From assembly GCF_905171775.1 (NCBI RefSeq), contig NC_053494.1, forward strand, positions 51,786,749 through 51,850,748: a stretch of DNA of 64,000 bases. The letters run 5' to 3'. The translations under genes were made by a program, and so were the position numbers. Below are positions 22,519 through 33,513 of the stretch, in pieces (the stretch's first letter is position 1; the number at the start of each line of letters is the position of its first letter). The notes below the pieces were generated by a model. The model ran no database searches. It was not told the DNA's origin and saw nothing but the letters and a program-made list of their open reading frames with translations. Source of the stretch: Rana temporaria. Taxonomy: Eukaryota; Chordata; Amphibia; Anura; Ranidae.

Positions 22519-23568
22519 CTATAAAAATAAGCTGCGTAATAAAATAGATCCTAAAAAAACACAGTGCTGTTGAAATCAATCATTGGCATCCATATATCCC
22601 ATACATTTTGAATAATGAATACTATAAAGATAAAAAACAGTATTATTCAAAGTGTACCCTGTATCAATTAAACACTGATGCACCCCCTGACTAGGGTAGA
22701 TTGTGCTATGTGATGATATTTTCTGTATGCTGTTTCACAATGTTTATTGTATTGCACTTTGACTGAAGCGATGTTCGCTAGGATAATACACCTGTGTAGT
22801 GTTTGTTTGTTATGTTTTTTATAAACAGTACAAAAAAAGTTAACCTTTAAAAAAAAAGCACTGCTGCACCAATCACTGCACAGATGCATATGAATAGTCA
22901 GTTTGGAAAGAAATCTCAATCAGATATCAACAAGTAGAGTGCTTAAAATCCTGTAATTCTTCAGAAGAAGACCAATGTATTTGAATTCAGAAGTCCTCTA
23001 TACAAGAATTGGCGACATCAAATGAAGAGACACCCAAGAATAGTGCTACTTATCAGATAGAAAAGGGATCCTCCACCTCCAATACAGTTGCCGCTTACCA
23101 GAAGAATAGATCCCAAGAAGAGATCAATATTCACGGATGGCCTATACCCCAGCCAGGGTCTCTGTGTGACTTGGTCAGATATCCCTGCTCCTTCAATGGA
23201 TATGTCCTCAGTCCCTCTTACAGTGTCATGATATGCTCATGGCCAGATGAAAAAATTAAAGCCAACAAAGCGTAACCCAGCATAGAAGATTTAATAAAAC
23301 AATAGAAAAATACACTTACAATGTATGAAGATAAAATTTGCGTGTGAATAATGTGTAGCCGGCCGGCTCTCACAGCCCGTTCCTTTCCGGGACCTTGCGT
23401 TAACGTTGTGGTGACGTCAGCATGCCGCATCTCCCTACGCCGTTTCGTCAAACCTGACATCGTCCAGGGGCATCTATTTGCAGACTGGGAGGAAGTGGTA
23501 TATGACGAAAGCACTGAAGCGGAGTGTGGGATGTTTCTTATATAACTATATACTGTAAGCCTCTATAT
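22519..23568 (-). mobile_element. Fragment of a second Penelope-like element (3' region)
   Basis: It is homologous to 48240-48944, with common landmarks GGATCCTCCAC, CCGCTTACCAGAA...AGATCCCAA, CACTTACAAT and GTAGCCGGCCGGCT. It carries a hammerhead-like motif on the minus strand. It lies between two pieces of the large PLE open frame, with TATAT on each outer side, so it inserted into that element. Coding sequence is absent. Confidence 0.55.
23427..23474 (-). ncRNA. Hammerhead-like motif, second PLE family
   Basis: The minus strand reads GATGCCC-CTGGACGA-T-GTC-AGGTTT-GAC-GAAA-CGGCG-TA-GGGAGATGC. GUC/GAC forms stem II, GAAA and UA are in place and CCC/GGG can close stem I. The core CUGAUGA is altered to CUGGACGA. 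The one-base insertion before stem II recurs in the copy at 8371. Confidence 0.45.
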
Positions 23569-24343
23569 AAGCCTCACTACTGTATATAAGCCTCAAATTT
23601 GTCCAGCTCTTTGTCTGGGGCATATTTTCATCATAAATCTAAAATTTTAAGTTCCTCTTCATTAAAAACTGCTTCACTTAAATTAAAAATACCACTTCAT
23701 AATATTAATGTCTTCTTTTTCTCAATCACCCCTCATTTGCCTCTGGTCCGTTTTCTCTTGCCCATCGTTGAGGTCTGTAGGTAGGATCCCTCCTCTCTTC
23801 CCATTGATTTCTCTCTGATTCCCAATTGTTCGCTCTCCCTCTCATATGTCTGGTTTCTCTTGGTTGCCATGTATTTTGCCACCCTTGTTGTGGTGAGTCT
23901 CCTTGGTGTTGATTACTGGGTGGGTGTCTGAAAGGTCTCCATCCTCCCTGTGGTCTGTATGGACCATTTCTTCCCCTTGGTGCTGGTGGTTTTTCCCTGT
24001 AGCCCCTGGAAAAAAAATCTTGCCTATATTGGTGTTCTCTCTGGGGGGTATCTTGGCAGTCATGCCTAAGTGGAGAATACCTGTTTGAATTTCTAGGTAT
24101 ACCAGGCATGGTTGGTACAGTGTTTGATTGTTGTGCATTGTTTGCATTTTGTTCTTGCTGTCTATAGTTACTACGTTTAGAGCTTCTTTCTTCTTTTCTA
24201 AAAGTGGGAGCTGTTTGCTCATGTTGTAAATGTCTTGGTGTTCTGTTGTGAACTGGTCTCGTTTCTTGCCATGTCACCTCCTCTCTTTCTACAGAATTTT
24301 CCCTTGATTCCTCTGTCATAGAGATGTTATTTTCTCCTTCATT
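23569..24343 (-). pseudogene. PLE N-terminal Arg/Gly/Pro-rich region
   Basis: A 197-codon frame (24319 down to 23729) is rich in R, Q, N, P and G (REKPPAPRGRNGPYRPQGG, HMRGRANNWES) with no folded domain. After a frame change comes FNLSEAVFNEEELKILDL and KYAPDKELDKFE. The low-complexity basic stretch may bind RNA. Two adjacent stops (L**KYAP) and the frameshift show decay. It continues upstream across the MITE at 24344. Confidence 0.65.
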
Positions 24344-25041
24344 GGGCCAGATTCAGGAAGCTATTGCGCCCGCGCAACCATAGGTTGCGCGGCGCAATAG
24401 CTGTTTTGCTCCCGTGTAGCGAATGCCCCTGATTCAGGAACATCGCTACGCGGACTGCAGCCTAGGATATGACAGACATAAGCCTCCTTATGCCTTCATA
24501 TCTCAGGCTGCATTCTTGCGTTGGCCGCTAGGGGGCGCGGCCATTGTGATCGGCGTATAGTATGCAAATTGCATACTACCACCGATTCACAAAAGTTGCG
24601 CGGGCCCTGCGCACGCAAGGTACGGAGTTTCCGTACGGCGACTTTAGCGCAAGGTTGCTCCTGCTATAGCAGGGGCAGCCAATGCTAAAGTATAGCCGCC
24701 CTTCCCGCTCGTGAAATTTAAATTTCACGTCGTTTACGTAAGTGATTCGTGAATGGAGCTGGACGCCATTCACGTTCACTTAGAAGCAAATGACGTCCTT
24801 GCGACGTCATTTGTCGCAATGCACGTCGGGAAAGTTTCCCGACGGAGCATGTGCTGTTCGCTCGGCGGGATCATTTACATTAGGCGCCCTTACGCCGGGC
24901 TATTTAGCATATCGCCCGCGCAATTTACGGAGCTACTGCTCCGTGAATCGCGGGCATATCAAAATATTTGCGTGGGCGCAGAGCAAAAATCGTTGCCCTT
25001 TGCCCACGCAAATATTGCGCGGATCTAGCTGAATCTGGCCC
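24344..25041. mobile_element. PIF/Harbinger-like MITE, TSD ATT
   Basis: The ends GGGCCAGATTCAG and CTGAATCTGGCCC are perfect inverted repeats flanked by ATT on both sides. The interior is GC-rich with GCGCAACC/GGTTGCGC and CGCGGGC palindromes. No transposase is present. Confidence 0.85.
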
Positions 25042-25316
25042 ATTGTAATTATCATCTGTTTGCCATTTGGAGACTTGTTGATTTTTATAATCCAACACAT
25101 CTCTACAAATTGTTTCTGTTTCTTTTGTTGTATTTCTTTATCATATTTTTTAACTGCTTCTTGCAGGTGGTTTCTTTTTCTTTATATTCTCTTGATAAAT
25201 GGTAGTAATTGGTCTCTTATTTGTAGAATTTCTGCCTCTATATTCTTTATATTCTTTAATTTAAATTGTCTTCTTATTTCTATTTTTTGCAAAAGTTCCA
25301 TTTCACTTTGACTAAA
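25042..25316 (-). pseudogene. PLE N-terminal coiled coil
   Basis: The minus strand reads MELLQKIEIRRQFKLKNIKN, IEAEILQIRDQLLPFIKRI and, after a stop, KKYDKEIQQKKQKQFVEM. The charged heptad-like pattern suggests a coiled coil, often seen at the start of PLE proteins. The sequence ends at the junction with the inverted copy. Confidence 0.5.
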
Positions 25317-25411
25317 GAAATTATATCAAGACCTCAAATAGAGACGTATACATCCCAACCAAGAGCTGTCATCATTCACAGTGGATTGGGAATATCCTTA
25401 AGGGTCAACTC

Positions 25412-26283
25412 ATGCTTTTATATAGAAACTGTAGCAACCAAGAGGATTATGAAGCACAAGCAAACACAATAATCAATAGGTTTGTGGAAAAGGGATACAA
25501 GAAAAAAGAATTGCTAACTTTAAAAGATGAGGTTAAGTCAATGAATAGAGATATGACAAAAGAAGGAAAAGCAGAAAGTAAGAAAAAGAAGAAAAAGAAA
25601 CATATAGAAGTCATTCCTCATAGGCTACAACAAGCAGTATACATCGCTAGAAGGTGTTATAAAAAAACACTGGCCAATTCTGCCATCTGAAAGAGTCCTA
25701 AAATCCATACTACCATCTAGACCTACCTTCATCTACAGAAAAGCACCGTCTTTGAGAAATAGACTAGTGCATAATGCTCTAGACCCACCAAAACAGATAA
25801 GAATATTTAAAGATCTAAAGGGATTCGATAAATGTGGAAAATTTCTTCCATGCAGGGTAAGCAAGAAGACTAATAAGAAGAAAACAAGTTTCACCTCTGC
25901 AACAAATGGGATTGAATATAAAATTAGAGCATTAATAACCTGCAACAGCACCCATGTAACCTATATCATAGAATGCCCATGCCACAATCAATATGTGGGC
26001 AGAAACACAAAGCAGCTTTTTGTCATAATTCGAAAACATATTAACAACATAAAAAATGGTTTCAACAAACACAGTGTCTCGAGGCACTTTAGAGACTATC
26101 ATAGGAGAGACCCATCATGCATGGTCTTCTATGCCATAGATAAAATAAAAGGGCATTGGAGGGGAGAGAATAAGAATAAAAGTTTCACGAAACAAAACTA
26201 AATGGATTTTCCAGTTAGATACTCTCCAACCAGCGGGCTTAAATATTGATGTAGATTTGAACTGCTTTCTCACCAACTTTTAA
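25412..26283 (+). pseudogene. PLE GIY-YIG endonuclease, right copy
   Basis: The linker frame holds RNCSNQEDYEAQANTIINRF and VIPHRLQQAVYIA. After a frame change near 25690 a 149-codon frame carries FKDLKGFDKCGKF, THVTYIIECPCHNQYVGRNT (GIY-YIG core with paired Cys) and HFRDYHRRDPSCMVF. A second frameshift near 26195 leads to WIFQLDTLQPAGLNI and the stop at 26281. This is the better preserved of the two endonuclease copies. RT is absent because of 5' truncation. Confidence 0.8.
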
Positions 26284-26849
26284 ACTTTCAATTTTTATCC
26301 TGTGACTGGTGCCATAGAGGAGCACAGGATGTGTCACACCTATGTTTTTACATAACCAGGCAGTAAGGGTTAACAATAGATTTTTTGTACAACACCTCAT
26401 TTTATTTATAGGGAACATACATCATATATACTTTTAGATCTGGATTTTAAAATATTTTAATATTGGAATATTGGTTTATTTATCCATTCGAGAAAGCAAC
26501 CTATATCCATAAAGCTCTCTCTCGGTAAAAGCATATGGATAAATATAGGGTAATTCTTTCTGATTTGAGGTATTTCACAGGTACCCACTGCATGATATAT
26601 ACCTTTTTAAACACAGTCTACATATTCTGGAGGCATTTTTATATATTTTTTACATTCTTTTCTCTTCATCTGCATATCTGTATTTTAAAATGTGTCTCTC
26701 CCCATTTTATGTTATTTCAATTATTTTACACATATATTTAAAATTTTACATATTTTTTATGAATATATACATTGGATGACATATGCAATTTATACCCATT
26801 GTTTACCTTTTTAAGGTCTCTTACATCCAGTTAATAAACATTGGGGATG

Positions 26850-26856
<7 letters not shown>

Positions 26857-26916
<60 letters not shown>
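26857..26916. repeat. (AC)15(AT)15 compound microsatellite
   Basis: An AC run is followed by an AT run at the position where the left arm has ATATATATATGCATGTGC (near 14630), showing arm-specific expansion. Confidence 0.9.
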
Positions 26917-26919
<3 letters not shown>

Positions 26920-26997
26920 AGGTATATATATTTTCAATTCTTTATCGTATTAATTAGAGATTTAATAATTGCGGGCATCTAATTAAAGTTCTTTGTT

Positions 26998-27000
<3 letters not shown>

Positions 27001-27054
<54 letters not shown>
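27001..27054. repeat. (TA)27 microsatellite, right arm
   Basis: Mirror partner of the array at 14460-14545. Confidence 0.95.
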
Positions 27055-27059
<5 letters not shown>

Positions 27060-27497
27060 GTTATAACAAGTATTCCTTTGGCAATAATAAGGTATAATTT
27101 TACAACTTTCTATTTTATTTTCAATTTTGTTAAGTGCAAGCGTTTTCTATGTTGGTTTTTATGGCATTCATAGCATCAGGTGACACTCATGATACGATTT
27201 GGCTATTTCCGGGTAAGCGCCTATATCATTGTCAGTCCGGTCCACTTTTTTTCAGGTGGCACATAGAACAGCATTAAGTATGTACCTTTATAGGGTAACG
27301 GATGATATTAAACATCATGCAACAACAACATGTAAATTGGGTTACATATATAAACAATATTTAGAGCGCAGTATTACCATTATAAATTAAGGAATAGGGC
27401 TTTGGTCTCCAAATCGCACCAAAAATGCCTGCGGTCACATGACCTGTCCATATTGGGACACCTCGCACTATAAAAAGACGGGAAGTGTAGCAAGATG

Positions 27498-27542
27498 GAC
27501 ACTCCAGATGACGTCGTCAATGACGAAACGTGCAGGGAAGAG
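27498..27542 (+). ncRNA. Hammerhead-like motif, right PLE arm
   Basis: It reads ACTC-CAGATGA-C-GTC-GTCAAT-GAC-GAAA-CGTG-CA-GGG. Only one core base differs from CUGAUGA. GUC/GAC forms stem II, again after one extra base. The cleavage dinucleotide is CA instead of UA. It lies on the coding strand in the 3' region, as expected for a PLE terminal repeat. Confidence 0.5.
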
Positions 27543-28758
27543 ATACTGAACATCGTTGCGGTCAGGGCCGTTATTGATTGTCACAGCGCCTGTTTGTTTT
27601 CTATTTGCTTGCTTATTATCTACCAAATGTGAGTACAACTCCACTAATTTTTTAATTAAATAAAAGTTTCCAAATGATATCACACTATGGGCACCCCTTT
27701 CTTCCATATTTACTAAACTTGGAGGATCATAGTGGAACATTACATAACTGCTGAGCGCTACACAAATACTGTGACTGTGCAACGCCCCTGGAAGGGGTAA
27801 GGCAATCCGATGAGTGCGTTTGAAATAGGAGCATGGATAATATCCCCAGCACTCATACTGTTTTTAAATTAAAGGGACAGGAACAATCATTCCCTCTGAA
27901 GAGCATTTGTCACTTTGTGTTGTTTTTGAGCACCAAACGTTAAAAGGATTATTGTTTTATATGCTTTTTTTCTATTTATTTGTTATCGATTTTGTTTTTG
28001 TTTTTGCTTTAGTTGTTCACACATGTTTTTCATATACCATTTCTGGACAGCACACATACTATTTTTTCATTGTGATTTCGTGGTTAGGACCCCCATACAA
28101 CTTCAAGTAAAGGTAACCCTGCTAGTTAATCTATATTTTTTTAGATTAGGGGATCTTACCCACACAATATTTTAATACTTGTCACTAGTTTAAATTCAAT
28201 TGTGGTGTCTTGCAAAGGACACAGTAATAAACAGCACTCATCACTTTAGCACTTGTTACTTTAGTACTTGACACTTTCAATCACACGCAGTGCAGAGGTA
28301 GTAACACACATATAATTTCATACTGGGGCTTTGAATACTCAAAAGTCACCTCTTTTTTCTCATACTACCAACATACCACCTCAGAATTACTAGGCCCCAG
28401 ATAGGCTTCAGGGCCTATTGCAGATCACACTTCAGTAGCATGTCCTCAGGGCAGGAGGGCCTGAGGTAAGACAGAGCGAGCACATGGTCCAACCCAAATA
28501 AATACCCTTTCCCACAATGCACCAGTGGCTAACTGGGCTTGGCTGGAAAAAGAATAATTATTCATAGCTCAACCTTGTTAAAATTCTCATACTGGCTTGT
28601 GGTACCAGTGACACGCATGGCGACAGTGAGAAATGCACAACTCAATTGAGATTAGGGAAAGACCAGATAAACTGTACAATTAGTCTGAACTGTTTACAGA
28701 CAAAAACTAAATATACATTAAAGCCCCAGTTTAGGACCAGGGGGCTACTTAATATAAA

Positions 28759-29136
28759 GTGGGCCTGTGGGCCTGTTACAAATATGGTCTTCATGGAAGA
28801 GTCATCAGAAGAAAACCTCTTCTACATCCTCACCACAAAAATCAGCGTTTGAACTTTGCAAATGAACATATAGACAAGCCTGATGCATTTTGGAAACAAG
28901 TTCTGTGGACCGTTGAGGTTAAAATAGAACTTTTTGGCCGGAATGAGCAAAGGTACGTTTGGAGAAGAAAGGGCACAGAATTTAATGAAAAGAACCTCTG
29001 TCCAACTGTTAAGCATGGGGGTGGATCAATCATGCTTTGGGGTTGTATTGCAGCCAGTGGCACAGGGAACATTTCACGAGTAGAAGGAAAAATGGATTTA
29101 ATAAGATTTCATCAAATTTTGGATGGTAACTTGATG
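28759..29136 (+). pseudogene. Tc1 transposase, first catalytic part
   Basis: The frame reads WACYKYGLHGRVIRRKPLL, NQRLNFANEHIDKPDAFWKQ, VLWTVEVKIELFG, KHGGGSIMLWGCIA and FHQILDGNLM. The first DDE Asp normally follows WT as WTDE; here it is WTVE, so catalysis is lost. The frame is interrupted exactly at NLM by the hAT insertion and resumes in frame at 31353. Confidence 0.9.
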
Positions 29137-29930
29137 CAGGGGCGGACTGGCCCAGGTGGAAAAGAGGACATTGCCCCCCAGGCCGCTCACATTATGTTTA
29201 AAAAGGGCCGCAGCGCTGTTTTTTTTTTTTTGCTAAAAATCGTCAGCGGCGGCCGCCGATTGGCTGGCTGCTGCCGTGCTGCATTGTGGGAGTTGTAGGA
29301 AGTTTAGGTCATGTGGCACGTCAGGGGAGGGTTAAGGCACGAGCGCCATACATCTGTGACTCGTGGGCTGGCTGGGGCTGCCTGCAGAGAAATATCAGTG
29401 AGTCTGAGAGAGAGACTGCACTGCCTGGATCGTGAATTAGCGGCCGAATTGCAGTGAAAGATCACACTCCATCCAGCCTGTGCTGCAGCTGTGCTGTGTC
29501 CTGTGACAAGAATGTTAGCTGCACAGGGCTCAGTGAGTGTGAGTGTATTCCGTCTTGCAGAGTACAGCCCTCCCCCTCCTCAGTCTCCACTAATGGGAGA
29601 ACGATCAGCACTGTCTCCTCCCGCCCCTCTCTCCCTATGCCTGCCCACACCGACACACTCGATGCAGACCATGTCTTCTGTGAAGCAGAAATTCCGGTGG
29701 GAAACTTTGAAGTCAGCAGCCACAGTGTCATCATATTCTAAACATGAAGAAGCTGAGTGAGCTAGTGACAGTGAGCCTCCTGCTAGGACTGTGCAAGTGA
29801 GTGAGCTGTAAACAGCCTCTCCCCTCCCCCCTCTTTTCCTACTCCTCTCTCCCTTGAGCCTTATCATTTAACCTCTTGCCTGCCAGGCACTTTCACTCCC
29901 TTCCTGCCCAGTACAATTTTCAGTTCTCTT

Positions 29931-30270
29931 AGGGTCCTTTCACACCAGCGGACCATTCGTCCGTTCATTACAAGTCTGTTAACGGACTTGTAATGAATCC
30001 CTATGGGAACGTGTCCGTTAGCGGATGGAGCGTCCGCGTCAGTCGGGATCCGCTTTTCCGAACGGAAGAAACACTTTTTCTTCCATTCGGCGGAACGGAC
30101 CGGATGCAGACGGACAGACGGTCCGTCTGCATCCGGTCCCCCATAGGGGAGAGCGGAGCTGAGATAGGGCGGTCTCTGCACAGTGTGCGGGGACCGCCCT
30201 AACCGCCGCTGAGCTTTGGCGGACACACGGAGCGGACACAGAAGCGGTCCGCTCCGTGTGAAAGAGCCCT
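29931..30270. mobile_element. Palindromic MITE, 'tttcacac' family
   Basis: The ends AGGGTCCTTTCACACC and GTGTGAAAGAGCCCT are inverted. The interior repeats CGGACCGGATGCAGACGG and GGTCCGTCTGCATCCGG as a nested hairpin. Confidence 0.8.
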
Positions 30271-30278
30271 CTCACTAA

Positions 30279-30603
30279 GCCCAGGTTCACATTGGAACGA
30301 TTTGGCATGCAATCTGACATGTCAAATTGCATGCCAAAACGGTGACAATTGCCAGCGATGGCACCATTCGAATCGATGCAACGTTGCATCGATTCAATTT
30401 GTGGTGGTGCACCGATTCCCAAAAGTAGTTTCTGTACTACTTTTGGCAACTTCGGGGAGCGATTTCAATAGAAATTTGTACAGGAACCCGCACAGATGTC
30501 TCTGAAATCGCACTCCAAAGTCGGGACTGAAATGCGAGTATGAAATCGTTCAATTCAGCTGAACTCACACGATTTCATTCCCGATGTTAGTGTGAACCTG
30601 GGC
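30279..30603. mobile_element. Palindromic MITE, 'cccaggttcacat' family
   Basis: The ends GCCCAGGTTCACATTGG and TAGTGTGAACCTGGGC are inverted. Inner hairpins include GGCATGCAATCTGACATG and AAAAGTAGTTTCTGTACTAC. Confidence 0.8.
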
Positions 30604-30774
30604 TCCGAATGACAATTGCGCAGTCAAGCAACACTGTACCATATTACATTGTTCTTTTTTTTCACACAAATGGAGTTTTAGTTTTGGTGGTATTTAATAA
30701 CAATTGGGGTTTTTTATTTTTTGCTAAAACATGGAAAAAATAAAAAAATGTTATGTTTTTTTTTTTTGGAAATA

Positions 30775-30888
30775 CAGTTCCTTGAAAAAGTATTCATAAA
30801 ATCCCAATAAAATACATTTACTTTTCTGGTTGTAACATGACAAAATGTGGGAAATTTCAAGGGGTATAAATACTTTTTCAGGGCACTG
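30775..30888. mobile_element. 114-bp Tc1-end MITE, TSD TA
   Basis: The inverted ends CAGTTCCTTGAAAAAGTATT and ATACTTTTTCAGGGCACTG are nearly the same as the end at 50082 (CAGTACCTTGAAAAAGTATT), indicating a minimal derivative of that Tc1 family. Confidence 0.8.
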
Positions 30889-31352
30889 TAAGTCATTTTT
30901 CTCCTTCACTGAAGTTCACTGATGGGGGGCACAGATAGGCGGTACTGATGGGTAGCAATGATGGGCATTAATGGGTGGCACTAAAAAGCAGAACAGATTG
31001 GTGTCATTTGCTGGGCACTGTTGGGGCTGCACTGTAATCAATGCCCTAATTATTTGTACGGTGTCCCCTGTGAGGAGATGCCCCTAATCGGCGCTCCTCA
31101 CAGGCTGTCATTTACATGTGATTGGCTGTTATTGGACACAGCCAATCACATGGGTAAAGAGCAGTGTCATCGGCTATTTACCAAGATCAGGGTCATGCTG
31201 TCATTGCTGTGTCATATTTGTCTTGCTTCATAACATCAATTTCCTTTTTAAAACCTTAGGGCATGGATGGTGAGATGATTCGGTGGCACAATGGGCCACC
31301 GACTCGACTTGCCCCCCAGGCTTAAGGCTGCCAGCCCTCCCCTGACTTGATG

Positions 31353-31720
31353 CCATTTGTGAAAAAGCTGAAGTTAAAGAGAGGATGGCTTCTACAAATG
31401 GATAATGATCCTATGCACACCTCAAAATCCACGGGGGATTACATCAAGAGGCGTAAACTGAAGGTTTTGCCATGGCCTTCACAATCTCCTGATCTCCACA
31501 TAATTGAAAATCTATGGATAGACCTTAAAAGAGCAGTATGTGACAGACAGCCCAAAAATCTCAAATAACTGGAAGACTTTTTTAAGGAAGAATGGGCAAA
31601 GATACCTCAAACAAGAATTGAAAGACTCTTGGCTGACTACAAAAAGCGTTTACAAGCTGTGATACTTGCTAAAGGGGGCAATACAAACTTTTGCAGATGG
31701 CATTTTTTTGTTTTCTGTAA
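31353..31720 (+). pseudogene. Tc1 transposase, second catalytic part
   Basis: The frame continues FVKKLKLKRGWLLQMDNDPM (second Asp in LQMDND), HTSKSTGDYIK, LPWPSQSPDLHIIENLWIDL (third acidic residue) and DRQPKNLK. A TAA at 31566 interrupts it; the remaining codons LEDFFKEEWAKIPQTRIERL...KRLQAVILAKGG follow in frame. The second and third catalytic acids are intact. Confidence 0.9.
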
Positions 31721-31889
31721 TTTTGAAAGTGTAAATGATGGAAATAAAATCTAACTTTTTTTGACATATTATAAGAATGTCTAATCTGTAATTTGATGCC
31801 TTTTGGAGATTTTTACATTTTCCTTGGCTTCGTTATGCACATTAATACAAATTTTTACCTTGGGTGCCCAAACTTTCGATCCCCACTGT

Positions 31890-32150
31890 AGGAGTAGGCT
31901 AGAGTAGTATATAGACAAGCTTGGATTGTATATGGACAGGCTAGGGTAATAAATGGGCACACTAGGGTAGTATATATACAGGCTAGGGTAGTATAGGGGC
32001 AGGCTAGGGTAGCATATGGACAGGCTAAGGCAGTATATGGGCAGGCTAAGGCAGTAAAAGGGCAGGCTAGGATAGTATATAGACATGCTAGGGTAGTATA
32101 TAGACAGGCTAGGGCAGTATAAGGATGGGCTAGGGTAGTATAGGGGCAGG
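31890..32150. repeat. GGCTAGGGTAGTATATGGACA minisatellite
   Basis: About twelve imperfect 19-23-bp units with core AGGCTAGGGTAGTATA begin directly at the Tc1 right end. The minus-strand Tyr/Pro/Ser-rich open frame is a repeat artefact. Confidence 0.9.
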
Positions 32151-33008
32151 CGGAGCTGCTGGATTGTCATCGGGCCACACAAAACTGCTGAAAATAAATA
32201 TTGGTCGTCAAATTGCTGGTTAAATAGAAAAAAAAGGAGAGGCAGCCGTGGTTCAATTGGCTGCCCCTCTCAAAGTGCTGCCTGGATCCAATGGACCCGC
32301 TGGGACCCATAGTAGGACCAGCCCTGCCCATGGGTATAAGGGGGCCAATTTGGGCTGCACAGTGGCACCTCTCCACTGATTATGTTTTGCATCAGGGCAG
32401 TTGGCAGCAAAGAGGGAATCCAGGCCCTTTGGAACATAGAACCAGATGTGGATGTGACCCCTTTTTTATGCTACTGCTGACTTTACTGTTATGATCTTTT
32501 TCTGTCTAATAACATTATCTGAAATCCTTAACATATATTTGTTTTTGCACTACAATAAGAATTGCCTATTTAAAATAGGTTTTTGTTCATCTCTGCAGTA
32601 ACTATATTATACTCAGCTACAGGCATGAATAGATCCCCTGTGGTCCTCTATTAGCACCCCTTGCAGACATGTCTGGAAATGCTAGAAGATATTCGATCAT
32701 AAATAACATTACTGGATATATCAAATATATTCAATCCTGCTGCAGATCACTTGAATGCTACTTGTGGCTGCAGTATATGGGAATTCTTCAGTAAGAATAA
32801 ATGAACAGTATACAATTTGGGAGAATTTACAGGAGTTTACAGGAGACATGTATATAAGGTATCTTGTATGTTGAATGAAATACAGTCATGGTATTTTCTG
32901 TAGAGGAAATGATCCAGTCATAGAGGAAGGCAAGTTGGGATGCCAGAAAATAGGTATGGGAGGGCTAGGCGGTCCTCATTTGTGGTAGCATGTATATTTG
33001 ATTTAGCT
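32151..33008. other. No gene recognised
   Basis: Mostly AT-rich unique-looking sequence. The part at 32200-32400 is more GC-rich and may be repeat-derived, but I find no boundary. Confidence 0.4.
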
Positions 33009-33011
33009 ATA

Positions 33012-33325
33012 CAGTGACACCTTGGTTTGAGAGCGTTTTACAAGACAACCAAAATGTTTTAATAAATTTGGCCTTGATTTACAAGCGATGTCTTGATATA
33101 AGAGTAGTGTCATGTCACAACTGAGTATAAAAAGAAGAGAGGAGCCTCCAAGTGTAGCAATATGGTTACATTTAATGAAGGTACAACATTTAGCAATTTA
33201 TTGCTACACTTAGATGTGCCTCTCTTCTCTTTTATACCTTTTAACAAAATGCTTTGATATACAAGTGCTTTGGATTACAAGCATGTTTCTGGAACGAATT
33301 ATGCTTGCAAACCAAGGTTTTACTG
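33012..33325. mobile_element. mariner-type MITE, TSD TA
   Basis: The ends CAGTGACACCTTGGTTTG and CAAACCAAGGTTTTACTG are inverted and flanked by TA. Inner inverted segments (TATAAAAAGAAGAGAGGAGCCT and its complement) form a long hairpin. Confidence 0.8.
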
Positions 33326-33357
33326 TATAGGATTGGGGGCTCACCTTTAGTCTAGAT

Positions 33358-33505
33358 CAGGGATCCTCAAACTACGGCCCTCCAGCTGTTGTAGAACTAC
33401 ACATCCCATGAGGCATTGTAAAACTCTGACATTCACAGACATGACTAGGCATGATGGGAATTGTAGTTCCTGAACAACTGGAGGGCCATAGTTTGAAGAC
33501 CCATG
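33358..33505. mobile_element. 148-bp hAT MITE, TSD GTCTAGAT
   Basis: The ends CAGGGATCCTCAAACTACGG and CATAGTTTGAAGACCCATG are inverted. Identical 8-bp GTCTAGAT duplications lie at 33350-33357 and 33506-33513. CCCTCCAGCTGTT pairs with AACTGGAGGG inside. Confidence 0.9.
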
Positions 33506-33513
33506 GTCTAGAT

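Larger units (their letters stand above)
13112..28385 (-). mobile_element. Penelope-like element: full-length minus copy joined head-to-head to a truncated plus copy
   Basis: The outer edges match each other in inverse orientation (AGGTG.TATGTTGGTAGTATGAG at 13114 and its complement ending near 28382). The match continues inward for about 3 kb of 3' untranslated and endonuclease sequence, apart from arm-specific insertions. The minus copy continues through RT and an N-terminal region to a junction near 25317, where the plus copy begins abruptly inside the RT-to-endonuclease linker. A complete element preceded by an inverted 5'-truncated copy is the known organisation of Penelope pLTRs. Later insertions inside it: the U2 retroposon, MITEs at 17580, 19167 and 24344, a solo LTR at 21926 and another PLE fragment. 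All coding parts carry frameshifts or stops. Confidence 0.8.
25317..28385 (+). repeat. Right inverted arm (5'-truncated PLE copy)
   Basis: It starts within the RT-to-endonuclease linker (equivalent to TDRNGYIPN of the other copy) and runs through the endonuclease and 3' region to the outer edge. It lacks the U2 retroposon, so it preserves that empty site. Confidence 0.8.
29137..31344. mobile_element. Non-autonomous hAT element, 8-bp TSD ACTTGATG
   Basis: The ends CAGGGGCGGACTGG and CCAGCCCTCCCCTG are inverted repeats (12 of 14) and ACTTGATG flanks both sides (29129-29136, 31345-31352). Removing the element restores the Tc1 reading frame. The interior has no transposase. It contains two palindromic MITEs, a 114-bp Tc1-end hairpin and a stretch near 30920-31000 of degenerate GGCACTGATGGG units. 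Confidence 0.9.
28640..31888 (+). mobile_element. Tc1-like transposon, left end missing
   Basis: The right terminal repeat is CTTTCGATCCCCACTG followed by TA. No matching CAGTGGGGATCGAAAG is found on the left; the left end appears lost near the PLE edge. The transposase is split by the hAT element at 29137-31344. Confidence 0.8.

Noticed and set aside
22530..22570. A possible 3' splice site (TTTTTTTAG/G on the minus strand) feeding into the PLE frame
   Set aside because: The PLE frame joins better directly from KFEAYI near 23580 to DLQKFIRK at 21920 once the inserted DNA is removed, so an intron is not needed.
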